Positions 23,474-34,829 of a stretch of DNA of 64,000 nt are shown one piece after another. The position numbers and the translations under genes are program-made. Source of the DNA: Scedosporium boydii (Eukaryota; Ascomycota; Sordariomycetes; Microascales; Microascaceae). Location of the stretch: positions 114,367-178,366 of the forward strand of contig NJFT01000070.1 in assembly GCA_002221725.1 (NCBI GenBank). The letters are read 5' to 3'. How positions within the stretch are numbered: the stretch's first letter is position 1; every line of letters starts with the position of its first letter. A model generated the notes under the pieces. The model saw nothing but the letters and a program-made list of their open reading frames with translations. It was not told where the DNA came from and ran no database searches.

Positions 23474-26178
23474 AAAAAAAAAGAAAAAAGAAAAGAAAAA
23501 AGAAAAGAAAAGAAAAAAGAAAAGAAAAAAGAAAAGAAAAAAAGACTCTCAAAACTTACTTGCGGTGGCTGTCTTGTCTTCAAGATCCACCAATTCCTGA
23601 AATCCAAACACCAAAATATCCGGTCGATCCGCCTGATGCAGCAAGCTCTGTATAAAACCCGCATCCGACTCCGAATACCGAAGGCTGTGAGGCGTCGACG
23701 CCCCAGCATTCCACGTCATGAGCATCACCTTGAGGTCCTGGAAGCGGCAGTACTTGGTATCTAGCGACTTCATCTGGTCCTCGAGCCAATCCTCCTGAAG
23801 CAGCCCGTCCCACGCCCGGATCAAATTGTCCGCACCAAAGGAAATGACGTGCAGCTTGTCCATGCGGTAGGCGCTAGCCGGGTCGGCGATGATCTTGATG
23901 ACTGGGTTCTCGTGTGCGTGCCACTCCTTCTTGACGGTCCACGGCGTCTTGCTCGTGTCGTAGACGCAGATCCGCCCGTTGTTGTACCCGGCCCAGATGT
24001 ATGTGCCCACGCACGCCATCGAGTTGATCTTGAACGAGCTCACGTTCATCACCTTGACGCACGAGTAATCCGTGCGCGAGTACACGCTGACCCGCCCGTC
24101 CGAGTGTCCGAAGAACACTTTGTCCGGATCCGACCTCATGATCGTCCCCGCGGTGACGTCGCCGGCGGTGTCCTGGACCAGAGCCCGCATGAGAACCTGG
24201 AACTGGCCCTTGCCGCTCGCCGACGGCGTGAACACCCTGATTTCCTTGCCCGTCGCGTACCAAAGCTGGTCGCCAACGACCATGGAGAAAGTGTGGCCCT
24301 TGGGCACCCTGTAGATCTGGCTCGGGTTACCGCCGAGGCTTGGTGTGCCGTTTTCTGTAGGTTCCCAGACGTGTAAAGCGCCCGTCTCGTCCAGCGTCCA
24401 TAGCTCGTTGAAGTGGCGGTAAATCTTGATAATCTCGCTTCGGCCGTGTGCATTCGGCTTGATCGATATGATGCTCTGCGTCATGACGTCGACCTCCATG
24501 AGTTCTCCGACATTGTTGCCAATCCATAATCGTGCGCCTTCCTCATCCACATGGGCACCCGGCTTGAAGATGGCCGCCGTCGCTTTAGTCCCCTCTCCGT
24601 GTGCCAAGCTAAGGACCTGTTCGCCGTCCTGAAGGTTCCACGCTCTTGTCAACTGCCCTACGCTGCAGACGTATTGGCCGCAGACATCGATGACCTTCGC
24701 GTCATACTTGGTTGATATTTCGTGGGCTCCCTGCTTGATGAATGGTGGCCGCCTGTTGACATTAGACGCATCCGGATACGAACCTGCTTGCCCAGGAGGT
24801 TCTGTGCGAGGTGCAGAGGCTGGCGGGGGGGCGGAGTTGTTAGTAATTCCTTTGGTGGGGTCAGGATGTTGACGATCTGCGGCCTGCTGCTCGACCGGCA
24901 AGGATCTTGTGTTAACGCGAGAGGGTGGCGGAGGTAGTCGATTAATCGCCGCTGACGGAGATACACGTCGCGTGGCGGAAGCTGGGACGTGTGGGGTGGG
25001 GGGACCATCGACAACCGTATGATTGGTAGTGTTAACGGTGGGGCGAGGAGGTCGTGGAGGAGGTGGTTTCGTCGAGTTATTAATCGGTGGTGGGCGGGGA
25101 GGCGGTTCCATAGACATACGGGGTCGATTGGGTAGAGCAGGGCGGCGTTCGCCTGTACACTGGGGTGAAATGTAAGACTTGGAAAACTGGTGACTGTCTC
25201 GTTCCGGTCGCCTGCCAGCAAGAGATGGATGAACGGGCGGGGGCTCGAAATTGGTCCAGGTCTGGCTCCGCGGTTGAAAGTACTCTGACTGTGGCCGGGG
25301 CCTTCGTGGTATCGGAGGAGGTGCCTCATGATCACTACTATCCGGGCTACTCGGCGGGCTGCTGAAAGGAGAGGTCTCCTGAGCTAGCTGAGGAGGAGCC
25401 TTCGCTATGCCATTCTGAGGCTTCGGGGCAATAATCATCGAGTTTCTCGATGGCATCACAGGCTTTTCGGCCCGGTTTATAGGCGGGGGGGCTGGTTTGG
25501 TTTCCCGCTTGAACTCGCCAGACCGGCGCGGCGGCGGCGGTGACGGAGGGTTGGATCCGGTGATTCTCGAAAGCCGCCGGGGATCCGGGGCAGGGGAGTG
25601 GGTCCGGCTAGGTATCTTAAACGACCGGGGCGAGCTGGCAGGCGTCGTTGAAGAAACAAGCGAGTCGGGGTTGAGGAAAGCGGTATGCTCGCCGAGATTC
25701 GGGTGTGTTGTCCTCTCCTTGGGTGGAGACAGGGGAGGCTGTATAAGGACCGAAGGCGGGCGCATGGGCTTCGTAGGTTTCGGACTGAGGGGAGGCGGGG
25801 GAGCGACGGGTCGCGCGGGCGACAGGGAGTGGGAATCTTCATTATTACTCGGTATCTTTAGACTATTAAAGGTCGGTCTATTCTTCGGCACAGGAGGGGG
25901 TGCGGGTGCGGCATCTCGCTCTGGCTTCGCATCTCGCAGCGCAATCGGTTTCGGGGCTGGTGATATTGGGCGAAAAGGGGTCGCTGGGAGGGTGGGGTTC
26001 GCCTCTTTGATTTTGCTCATACTCTCGAAATGGGAGCGCAGAGAAGAAACGGGTTTCTAGAGCAGAATGTTAGGAGAAGATGGGTTCGGTCGGGGGCCAG
26101 GGGGAGGGCGCCTCAGCGCGAAAAAGGACTAACGATGTGGGAGGCATCTTGCCCATCAGGCTTGTTGTTGTTGTCCAT
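22162..26178 (-). CDS. Inositol polyphosphate 5-phosphatase with N-terminal beta-propeller
   Basis: Five exons, 26178..26134, 26056..23560, 23351..23086, 23006..22339 and 22273..22162, join in phases 0, 1, 0, 2 and give 1195 aa. Residues 1 to about 460 are Pro/Ser-rich with many PPxP and RPxPP stretches, likely SH3 ligands. A WD40-like propeller follows (about 465-790). The Mg-dependent 5-phosphatase domain then starts at KVMLMTWNAG and contains FGFQELVDL, NCHLAAGQSQANARHTD, SGDLNYRI, PAWCDRVL and SDHRPVSA. These are the catalytic motifs of the endonuclease/exonuclease/phosphatase fold. It should remove the 5-phosphate of PI(4,5)P2-type lipids. No Sac1 or RhoGAP domain is seen, so it is neither synaptojanin nor OCRL. 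Introns 2 and 4 contain long poly-pyrimidine tracts on the sense strand. Confidence 0.92.
22301..22330. repeat. Homopolymer A30 inside an intron
   Basis: Thirty consecutive A on the plus strand occupy nearly half of the 65-nt last intron (22338..22274) of the 5-phosphatase gene. On the sense strand this is poly-T just upstream of the TACTAAC branch site. Confidence 0.97.
23405..23546. repeat. Purine (A/G) tract with (GAAAA)n units inside an intron
   Basis: About 140 nt of almost uninterrupted A and G, changing from A-homopolymer to GAAAA/GAAAAAA units, fill most of the 208-nt second intron (23559..23352) of the 5-phosphatase gene. It is polypyrimidine on the sense strand. Confidence 0.95.
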
Positions 26179-28010
26179 GGTTCGCTGGGAGATCCCATAC
26201 TACCACCCAGTGGAGGCCTTGCGCGGGGGAAGAGATGACGGAAATCGTTCGTAGAGTTCGATGGAAACGGAATTAGAGACGCAACCCTTGCCTCTCCGTC
26301 ATTAGCTCGGCTACCAGTAGCGGAGGTCGAGGACGGATTGGATTGTAGGTTTCGGGTCTGAGCACAAGACCTCCCGTTATTGGAGGGGCACGACGTCGAG
26401 GTTGACGGGTAGGAGTGATAGTCGGTTGGAGTTGGTGATGGTGAAGTGTCTCTCGACAGGACTGAACATAATCGATGCCCCTGATGAGATGAGACGAAAG
26501 GCGGGATCACAGAGCGTCGAGGGACTCTGGGTAATTTCGATTTCATCCAAGGGCAGTTAGTGCTCAAGAGGAACCGGGGCGTTGGGCTGGATGCTTTGCC
26601 CCGGCGAAAAGTTGAACGTTCCGGCTCAGAAAGGGGACACGCGAGGCAACCCGCATACAGTAGGACTGCTAGGAATATCGATCAGCCTTGGAGCTGCCCG
26701 TCGTCGGTGTCGTCGGGGGTGGTTGAGGTTTTGTTGAACGAGGGCGGGCCGATGGTGGAGGAGTTGGTGGGAAGGAGCGGAGCAGCAGTAGCCAGCAGCA
26801 AGGAGGTTCTGTGGCGGTTTCTAGAAGAAACAAGGGGGGGAGTACCGCACCACGGAAATACCGCCGGGATGATACGTTGGCATGGCAGTGCCGTTTGTAC
26901 CTGTCGAAGATTTGTGGGACGGTTTTGGGTGCGCAGGTACCACACTGCAGTGCCTGATTGATATTACAGGGACGTCGACACACTAGAACGTTTAAGCTGC
27001 TGGCTCTGGCACCAATCTAGTGGACATCGACAGAACGGGTCCCGGTATAATAATAGAGAGACTCGGGTTGAGAGGAGTTCAACGTTCAACGTCAAAGTGG
27101 ATTACATACTCTAGCCGCGATACTGAGATACATTAGTGGAGGAGTACATGTACTTCGTAAAGTCAACGAAACAGGCGTGCGGGAGGTGTCCTCTTTGTGA
27201 ACAGGCTGTATTATCACTACCAAGGTACATGGAGCCTCTCCACTGGTACCGGCAGGACCAAGACTAGCCTGGTCTGTCTCATGTGAAACTACGGCAAAAT
27301 CTCCTATTGAATTAAAGCGCCAGCAGAAGACAGACATTCGAAGTAGTGACATTAGCTAGGATCGATATGTCGCCAGTGCCCAGCCATGAGTCTCATTGCC
27401 CATCCTAGTTTTGGTGTCCGTTGTGTTCCACACTACGAGGCTTCGAAATCAATATTCGCCTGGCCAAGTCTGGACTTTGATCTCGTGCAGACCAGAGAGA
27501 TACGAGATGCCCCACGCCCGAAATGTACCGACTGTTTTACGTGTGCCAAGATGCGAGGTCTGGACTGCACTGTCGTTTACATTCTTTGCACAACACGGAA
27601 GCTGGTGGCAAGTCCCAGAGGCTAAAAATGGAATAAATTCCTTGTGTCTCGCCAAAGTACTTCGTATTTTGTGCAGCTCACAGCCCGAAGGTTAACCGAC
27701 GCCGCCGTCAACGGGCCAAGGTACGTCACTCCACTTGCTCAACCTCATAAGGACAAAAGAGGCAGCGGCTAGGAGATACGTACCCATCGCCGACCTGTTT
27801 TCGGCGATTGTCCATCGTCACAGCTCCAGCCAAAAACTTCTCAGTGCGACAGTTTTCCGAATCCTCCCTCAGATCATCCTCGGCCATCAATCTTTAATTC
27901 TCTTTCCTACCAAAAACTTCTCGCTCGCAACCCAACGACGCGCTCTTCCTTGATTTTCAAATCAAAGAATAACCATCTACTCCCTCGGCCCTTTTCAATC
28001 CGTCGCAAAA
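26179..28010. promoter_or_regulatory. Divergent intergenic region, 5-phosphatase / small membrane protein
   Basis: About 1.8 kb lies between two divergent starts. Minus-strand frames between 26070 and 26570 are probably leader sequence of the 5-phosphatase. Copies of the word TACTTCGTA occur at 27150-27159 and 27656-27666. No gene is supported. Confidence 0.45.
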
Positions 28011-28583
28011 ATGAATACTGTAAGTTACCGAAGAGTCCCTTTTTTTCTTCGTTTTCCCACGGCCGCTAACAGATACCCTGGACTTCAATAAGGCACGCTC
28101 CTTCTGGTCAGAACACCCGCAGAACCCTTATTTCCCAGCGCAACTAACCTCCTCTCTAGGTTTGGATGGGGCTCTCTCTGCGTCGGTACGGTTCCTAGCG
28201 CCTCATAGCCCTCTTCCCACTCCCCAATTCCTCCCACCGAAGCTGCCCGTCCTGTCGTCGCTAACACCACTTCTACAGCTGGCGCCGGAGCCTACTTCTT
28301 CGCGAAGAAGTCCATCAACGCCGATCGCGCAGCCAACCTCGAGGAGCGGAGGCAAAGGAAGATGAGGGACGCAGCCCTCGCTGAGCAACAATACCTCGCC
28401 ACTCAAAATGGTCAGAAAGAAGCCCCCCGAACCGACGCCGTGGGCTCTCCCTCCCAAGAAGGCAGCCAAGACCCGGCTCCCACGCGCCACGCGCCCGAGA
28501 ACGAGCACCAGAGAGTCTACGAGAAGAGTAAATACGAAAGCGACAAGCCCTTCGTGAGCCGCAAAGGGGACCGCTTCTCATAG
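28011..28583 (+). CDS. Small single-helix protein, DUF4748-like
   Basis: The start exon is only nine bases (ATG AAT ACT, 28011..28019), followed by a GTAAGT donor. A short second exon begins at 28160 (VWMGLSL). The last exon, 28279..28583, starts after CTACAG with a GCTAAC branch site upstream and encodes GAGAYFFAKKSINADRAANL, a basic coiled segment and a polar tail ending KPFVSRKGDRFS. The total is about 120 aa. One hydrophobic helix near the N-terminus followed by a basic helix suggests an inner-membrane mitochondrial protein and resembles the fungal DUF4748 family; that assignment is from memory of the motif. Frame requires exon 2 to end at 28181 with an atypical donor (GTCGGT); the more canonical GTACGG at 28186 would break the frame. 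Confidence 0.62.
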
Positions 28584-29221
28584 GGGGTGTGAGCCGAGGC
28601 TTTTTTTATAAGCTCGCCGAGCCGGACGATTGGGGTCGTTGTGAGTTTTAAAATGGGAGAAGAACAGTACAGGGCAGTCTTTTTACGCTGCAAATGAAAA
28701 GACCGAGAAAAACCTCGGGTGCTGTATACGACTAGGCGTTTGGGTCTGAGAATTCGAACTTGGAATAGGAAGGGAGGTTTATCACACCATTCGCTATCGG
28801 CGTCTGCCGAACTAAAATTGCCAACCCCGTCAAGAACTGCTTGGGCATGAGAGCAAGAGGTTTGGCTTCAAACTGTTGCTTTCTATACCTCAATTCAATT
28901 GTATTTTATTTATCCAAAAAAAAGAGTGTTCATATTTCTACCACCAAAATAGCATTTAACCTTTTAAGCTCATCAGGGTCTGTCCAAGGCGTGACCGGGG
29001 AAAGGAAAAAAAGAAACAATAGGTAACGACCCTTTTCATGTGCTGAATAAGCTAAATAAATTCACATCAGTTGATCTAAACGGAATCGGAATCGCAGCCC
29101 AGATGCCTCCGCCGTTTCAAACCTGGGGAATTTCCGCGGACCGACTTCAGCTGTCATCGCCGGCCATCAAAGCTCATCCACCTCTCACGGTAGCCATGCC
29201 GATAGATTTACGGCACCGGCG
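28584..29221. other. Intergenic spacer
   Basis: This is the 3' region of the small membrane protein and the promoter of the SRR1-like gene. It is moderately AT-rich around 28900-29060. No gene is seen. Confidence 0.5.
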
Positions 29222-29986
29222 ATGGATCCCCAGACCCCGTCCTCCGATGTGCCAGATTCATACGAACCGCTAACCCTGGACCCTACTCCTGCCGATCCCT
29301 CGACGTTCCCCGACCCCGAGGGGGAGGCTGCCGTGAAGGCAATGTCCGACAAGGTCCAATCCATGTATGACGGTGGAGTGCCGCTCTTCACCAAAGATGC
29401 TATTCGACATGCCGCAAACCAGCTGGCCCTATACCGCGCAAGGCCCCGAGACGACCGACAAGTCACGTTGATCGACATGACCGGCAAGAGTGTGGAGTAT
29501 ACCATCTGCCTGCCATTCTCTAACCACAGGTCTGACGAGAAATCCGACATCGAGATGAGAGAGTACAGCACATATATCTGCCAGTTCAATTGTTGTCTTT
29601 CAAACTGACATTCTCGTAGGAGTGTACAACTTGATTATCGGTCCCTAGAATCCCTTATGAGACGATTAAGTTCTGAACTGGATGGTGTCAGTCCTTATAT
29701 CACGACATTAATTGTCTATTGCACGTCGGAACGAAGGAAAAGGCCTAAACCCCTACCGCCTCTGGGGTGTGTGGGAGACCTGCAACAGATTTTCGAGGAT
29801 GCTAGGGCAGAATGGGATTCCAGCAAACAACACGATGAACTGCAACAAATCCTGACTTCCCTGAAACTCCCATTCGGGCTCAGCAAGGTGATTGGATTCG
29901 CATTGGGTTCTATGGATGGCGACTTTAGAGCCTCTCGACTTAACGTCGATGCTTCTGTCGATGCTAGGCCTTCCGAGCCAACCTAG
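29222..29986 (+). CDS. SRR1-like domain protein, C-terminally truncated
   Basis: Two exons, 29222..29562 and 29620..29986, join in phase 2 (GTACAG...TAG) and give 235 aa. The N-terminus is acidic and Pro-rich. After the intron, ESVQLDYRSLESLMRRL, YITTLIVYCTSERR and LPFGLSKVIGFALGSMDGDF match the start of the SRR1-like domain, where the last motif corresponds to the conserved I-V-C-F-G-L-G strand. The family normally continues another 100 or more residues with a second conserved half (a QHAxxL motif), but here the frame stops soon after, at 29986. The stop overlaps the 3' end of the convergent NACHT gene by 23 bp. It is likely a truncated remnant, though it may still be expressed. Confidence 0.6.
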
Positions 29987-32900
29987 CGAAGCTCTGGAAG
30001 AGCAGCGGGAACGATGTTCGTGTCTTCTTCCCTCTCGATGGTTGTTGGGCCTGCACCTCATCCCGCCTGGCTACATACTCGCCCAACAACTCCGCGACGC
30101 CCTCCCAATACGCGCGCACCTTGGCATCGGCGTTGGAGATGCCTCTGAAAAAGTCCCTCTTCTGAACAACCTCGCCAAGGAGATTCCGCACGTCGTCGTT
30201 TTCATGGCCAGAAGAGCATTTTTTCCTCTTCTTCTTTGTCCACTTATCGGCTACATCGCGAGTATCCAAAATTACGCGCACAACTTCAAGCCTGATAGCT
30301 GGGTCTATCAAGAAGCAATATCGCTCAACGATATCCAACACATCTGGCCGCGCAAAATGGCCGAATCCAAGGACGGCGCACGATAAGACCGTTAGCTGCT
30401 GCGGGTCGCTTAGCTTGGGTTTCTTGGTGGTCGCGATAGCTGCCCGCACGTAGGGTAAAATGGCCCACTGGGCGGCCAAGCCGGCGAAGGTGCAGACCGG
30501 CTGCCCCGGGGACATGGTGTACTGCGTGTTCGACCAGTGGGGGAGGTCTGCTGCCGAGTCTGCCACGAGACTCGCGTTGGTGCGATCTCGGTACAGCGTG
30601 TATCCGGACCCGTCCACGAACGAGGTCGACAGGGCCCCGAGCTCGCGATCTAGTCGGTCCATGATCTTTACGAGCGCATCCACGCGACCGGGTTCGTCGC
30701 GGACGCTGGCGGCGTGGAAGAGGCACATAGATGTACGGGACCAAAATGCCTCGACGGGTAGGTGCAGGCTTGAGTTTTCCCAGATCCTCGGCTCGGCAAC
30801 CTGCACCGAGAACGCTTGCAGGAGGGCAAGATGGGGGTCGAAGTCGGGGTCGGCCTTGGCGCAGATGTCTTGCCAGCTGGTTTCCGTCCAGTCTCGCACG
30901 CTTCGGTGCAGGTAGTCGACTTGGCCGTCTTTGGCCACCTCAAGGAGTCCTCTTGTACGGCTGTCGAGTCTCCTACTCATGGTCCGGATAATGTGGTCGC
31001 GCTTCTCGCCGGTGATTTCAGCCATCTGGTATCCAAGGGCCTTGTCCCACTCCATGTCCGCTAGGTGAAGCGTGGTGACGTCTAGAAGGGTTTTTGCGTT
31101 GATACGTATTTGGAAGAGCTTCGCGGTCTGGGCGATGTACTGGGGTTTAATGCTCCTCCAAATTCTCTGGTACAGCTGCGACAAGTCTGTCGGCAGCATG
31201 TTGAGAAGCGCCTGAAGCTCGCCCAGGTTATCGCCTTCCGTCAGACCTTCACAGAGCGCCCGAACGACGACTGACACCCAGAGAAAAACGCCCTGCGCCT
31301 TGTCGACGATGCCTTGCGTGAGCCGTTTTGCCTCCACGGGGTACGCTTGCCGGAGCTCATGGAAGCCTTGGGTCCGGTTGAACTCGCCGTTGACAAAGGC
31401 CTCGACGTCCCTACTCGTGAATTCTTCCATCCTAAGGCTCGGGGTGGCGCTGAAGGCATCCTTGAACATGTTCCAAGGCCTACTGCTAATAATAACCTTG
31501 GTACCCCGGCGACGATAGAAAAGTTTGACGAAGTCGATAAGCTTCTGATGATCGCCGGTGAATTCGTCAAGACCGTCAATGAACAGCGCCAACTTGAACT
31601 TATTGTCCCTTGCGGAAAGCAGTAGCAGGGCCGAGAAACACTCGACCAACTCTCCCCACGACCACTGCGGTACTTGGTTTACATCACTAGCACCGAATAT
31701 CTTGAACCAGGCCCAACGGCGCGGGCAGATTTTCGGCGCCAGGCTTGGCATCTGCTCGATGCACTGGAGTAACAGGGTCCGCAGCAACCCCGTTTGAGAT
31801 TTCTGCAGTTCCGAGCTGCCGGCATTCCAGAAATAGAAAGAGGCGAGAATGAGCTGTTGGCCAGAGCTCCACTTGTGAAGATGCTCTATCGTCTTCGGGT
31901 GCGTGGTGAGGAACTTCATCATCGTGCTCTTTCCTGCACCGGCCTTGCCGGTGATCCAGTATACGTCATCTACGGACTGTTCAAGCCACCGAGGTAATTC
32001 TGTCCAAGGACCATGAGGGCTCGATTGTGGGGGCTTCTCAAAAACCCACTGGAACGTCCTCGTATATGCTTCTGGGATGGCATCTTCCCGATGCTTCACG
32101 CCTTGGAACTGAAGACTGTCGACAATTGCCTTGACGTAGAATTCGGATTCAGTCTCTTGGCGGTTCAACAATCGAGAGCCGTATCGGTCTGTCTGGGTTG
32201 ACGCCTGCAGAGTGGTATCCTGAGCCCCGTTCCCCTTCCCGACTTTGCCTGACGCGAGGTGAGCTCCGGTGGTGGACAGCTGCAGGTGTGAGGAGATGCC
32301 TTCTGAAGACCAGATGGATTCGGCAATAGCTTGACGGCGATGGTCTAAATTGGACGGGTTCTCGTCAACGACATGGACGAGAGAGTATTTGAAATTGGTG
32401 ACGTCGGCCGCCAACTTATTGAGAGTCCCTAGTATCTCGGCCTGACGATGAGAAAGACGCTGTTGCTCGTGCACCAGGGATGACGATTTCTCCCTTGAAT
32501 AGCAAAAACAAGATTTGGTCAGAAGGCTAATCTCGTGGAAAACGAACGCGGGTAGCTTTTCACGCCCACAGCTCTACTTACCACAACACAAGAGTCGTCA
32601 TGGCCATCATCCGCTCCCTGAGACGGGCCAACTTCCGGTGCCATTCGCTCGCATCAAACCGTACCGAGCGCAGAGCATCCATCAAGCTATTCACCGCTTT
32701 CCCGCCCTGCTCGCCAAAAAGGAACTTCATCCTGAAATGCTCAGGCCGAAATTTCCGAATCGCCGCGTCGAGATTCTGTGCCGCTACGGCGCACTCGCCG
32801 CATATATCGACGAGGTGTGCTTCGAAGCTTCCATCTTCGGGCTTGCCCTGTCCGAGGAGAGCCCGTCGCGAGGTAATTTTCTGGCCCAGATCGGCCAGGT

Positions 32901-33048
32901 CGTTGGCGATGGTGGTGAGGTCTGCCTCGTCGGTCGTCAGGCCCGATGGGGATTTGTATAATTGGAAGGCTTGGGAACAGAGGCGCGTTCCGAAGTCGAT
33001 GAACTGGGCTACTGCCGCAGAAATGGCGAGGATATCGAGCGGTTCCAT
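29964..33048 (-). CDS. NACHT-domain STAND (NLR-like) protein
   Basis: Two exons, 33048..32582 and 32493..29964, join in phase 2 (GTAAGT...AAG) and give 998 aa. Residues 1-155 form an all-helical N-terminal domain (MEPLDILAISAAVAQFIDFG) of the type found on many fungal STAND proteins. The NACHT NTPase follows: Walker A GKAGAGKS at 338-345, Walker B LALFIDGLDEF, then a winged-helix/GLP-like region with LPTDLSQLYQRI. The C-terminal ~350 residues are helical and show no WD40, ankyrin or TPR repeats that I recognise. Such proteins act in non-self recognition and programmed cell death in fungi; the ligand here is unknown. The 3' end overlaps the truncated SRR1-like gene. Confidence 0.9.
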
Positions 33049-33901
33049 CGTTGAATGTTAGCATCGCACCCGTCTTCTTAGTGAGATGTGCGCGTTCTCA
33101 TTGGGTTGTCGAGATGTAAGGCTCAGCCCAACCAAACTAGCATCTTTCCATGGCAAGAATAATGCTGCTTTAATGGGTATCGAGAGGCCGCTGTTCCGCA
33201 GAAGTGGTAGAAAGCAAAGAGAAGAAGTTTGGCCGTGGAGCGACCAGGCTGTGCTGTTTCCGTCGCACTCAGCTGCCTTTAACACTCGTTAATCTGCGAG
33301 CTTTCGCGCTGAACAATGAACCCCCTCATCATCGCCTGGCCTGTCGACACCTATGCACCGAGGAGCTGCGCCACCTTGCCTTTATCGACTTGTCGAGTCA
33401 TTAGACGGGATGCCACGAAGTACTTGTCCGACAAGGGACGGGACGGTTCTAATAGGTTGCAGGACTACTGATTTGTACGCCTTGGTTCGCCTCAAAACGC
33501 ATCCCGCATCCCGCATCCAAATGCCAAAGCCGGGAGCGAGGCCTCCACGCGTTCCCTCTCGGAGACACGGTTATTCGCCAGCTTTTCTCCTTGTAAGGTC
33601 CGGTTGCTCCTTGGGGGTAAATTAGTCTCGTTCATAATCAAATACTTGTGTGTTGAGGAGAGGACGGTTGGTCCCGATGCTCGCTCGAAGATTTTCGTAC
33701 AACGGACGAGGTAACGGCGTACCAGCTAGCCGCGGTCAGTCTCGGTGAGGAGGGTTTGGGAAAAGACATAAGAGCGAGAACGTAAAGCAGAATATCCGTC
33801 AAGCATGTAGAGTCTTCTTTAGGTATCTATAAGGGAATAACTATAACCTCTTGTTCGTACTTCGTACTACTCCGCGCCTTCTGCTTCGCCATTTTGGCAG
33901 C
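33049..33901. other. Intergenic spacer with TACTTCGTA word
   Basis: This contains the NACHT promoter on the right of its start and the 3' region of the 86-aa gene. CGTACTTCGTACTACTCCG lies at 33856-33874 and a related half-site at 33416-33424. No gene is supported. Confidence 0.5.
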
Positions 33902-34418
33902 TCACGTCCTAGGATGCCGCATATTGGCCTTGATCCTCTCCAAAAGCTCCTCCCTCGTCGCCGAAGCCGCAGGCATCAAGTTCCTCTAACAAACCAAGGC
34001 ATCATATTAGCTCCCCACCTCACTGGAAGAAGACCGCTTTTCGCACATAAAACAAGAGCTCCCAGTGACCAGAAGGCCGGAAGTCTCGAGTGACTACTTA
34101 CAGCACTAAGCCACCTCCTCATCTCCTGGAGCGTCCAGTCTTCGGGGTTCCCAGTCGGGTCGGACTGGGCTGGGAACATGTCGCCTCCCCAGATGGACCA
34201 TGCGGCGACTGCGGTGATGACGCCTCCAAAGGCTAGATGGAAGGTCAGCTATAGAACAAAATTGTGCCTGGAATTCGAGTGTTTGGGACAGGGCGCCTCA
34301 TACTTAAGAGGAGGTTCTATGCATCATCAATCGGCATGTTAGTCTCGGCCAAACATCCTGGGGGGATCCGGTGTAATCAACTGACCTTGGATTTCATCGC
34401 ATTGTCAAGAGGTGTCAT
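33902..34418 (-). CDS. Small 86-aa single-pass protein with helix-extended-helix-like C-terminus
   Basis: Four exons, 34418..34386, 34316..34304, 34232..34102 and 33985..33902, join in phases 0, 1, 0; the second is a 13-nt microexon. The product begins MTPLDNAMKSKNLLLTFGG, has one membrane helix (FGGVITAVAAWSIWGG), then DPTGNPEDWTLQEMRRWLSA and a basic helix (REELLERIKANMRHPR). The last part resembles Ish1/HeH-type helix-extended-helix modules with the W..xxLRxWL pattern. A mitochondrial or nuclear-envelope membrane location is inferred. I do not know a characterised homologue. Every splice junction keeps frame, and all donors but the first (GTCAGT) are ordinary. Confidence 0.7.
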
Positions 34419-34829
34419 TTTGGCTCTCTTTGCTTGTTTTTTAATGCACGAGTAAATCTGTTTGATAAGAAATGGGAAAAGAGAGAGATCAATTGATGTT
34501 TGTTTTGAAGCCTTGTTTTGGTGGCGATTCAACTCTTGTACTAAATAAAGACATCCTCGTCCTTTTGTTCCTGGACGCCTCAGAATTACGTGGCAGAGCC
34601 CAAACCACCGTGTCCTCAACTTCACCATCGAATCCAACATGCTCGAATATCATACGGGGACATATTTCATCTATAATTTAATATTGAAGTGAAAGAACAA
34701 AAGGAAAGAAAAATAAAGAGGAAAAGAGTCGACAAGTCTATTTTCCCAGAATGCCCAAAACTCAACCCGTCTAAATGCCAGTGACAAAAAGAAAAGAAAA
34801 GAAAGAAAACAACAGAAGCAGGACATCGT
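34419..34829. other. Intergenic spacer
   Basis: About 410 bp between two same-strand genes, A/G-rich near 34680-34810. It holds the promoter of the 86-aa gene and the 3' region of the PXB/DUF3818 gene; nothing else is seen. Confidence 0.5.

Noticed and set aside
23405..23546. Regular A/G repeat considered as a CRISPR-like or satellite array
   Set aside because: There are no spacers; it is a simple purine tract inside an intron.
24658..25335. A 225-aa minus-strand frame
   Set aside because: It overlaps the Pro-rich coding part of the 5-phosphatase in another frame and has no independent start or domain.
26070..26567. A 165-aa minus-strand frame upstream of the 5-phosphatase
   Set aside because: The true first exon (26178..26134) lies inside this stretch in another frame and splices cleanly to exon 2; the rest is probably leader.
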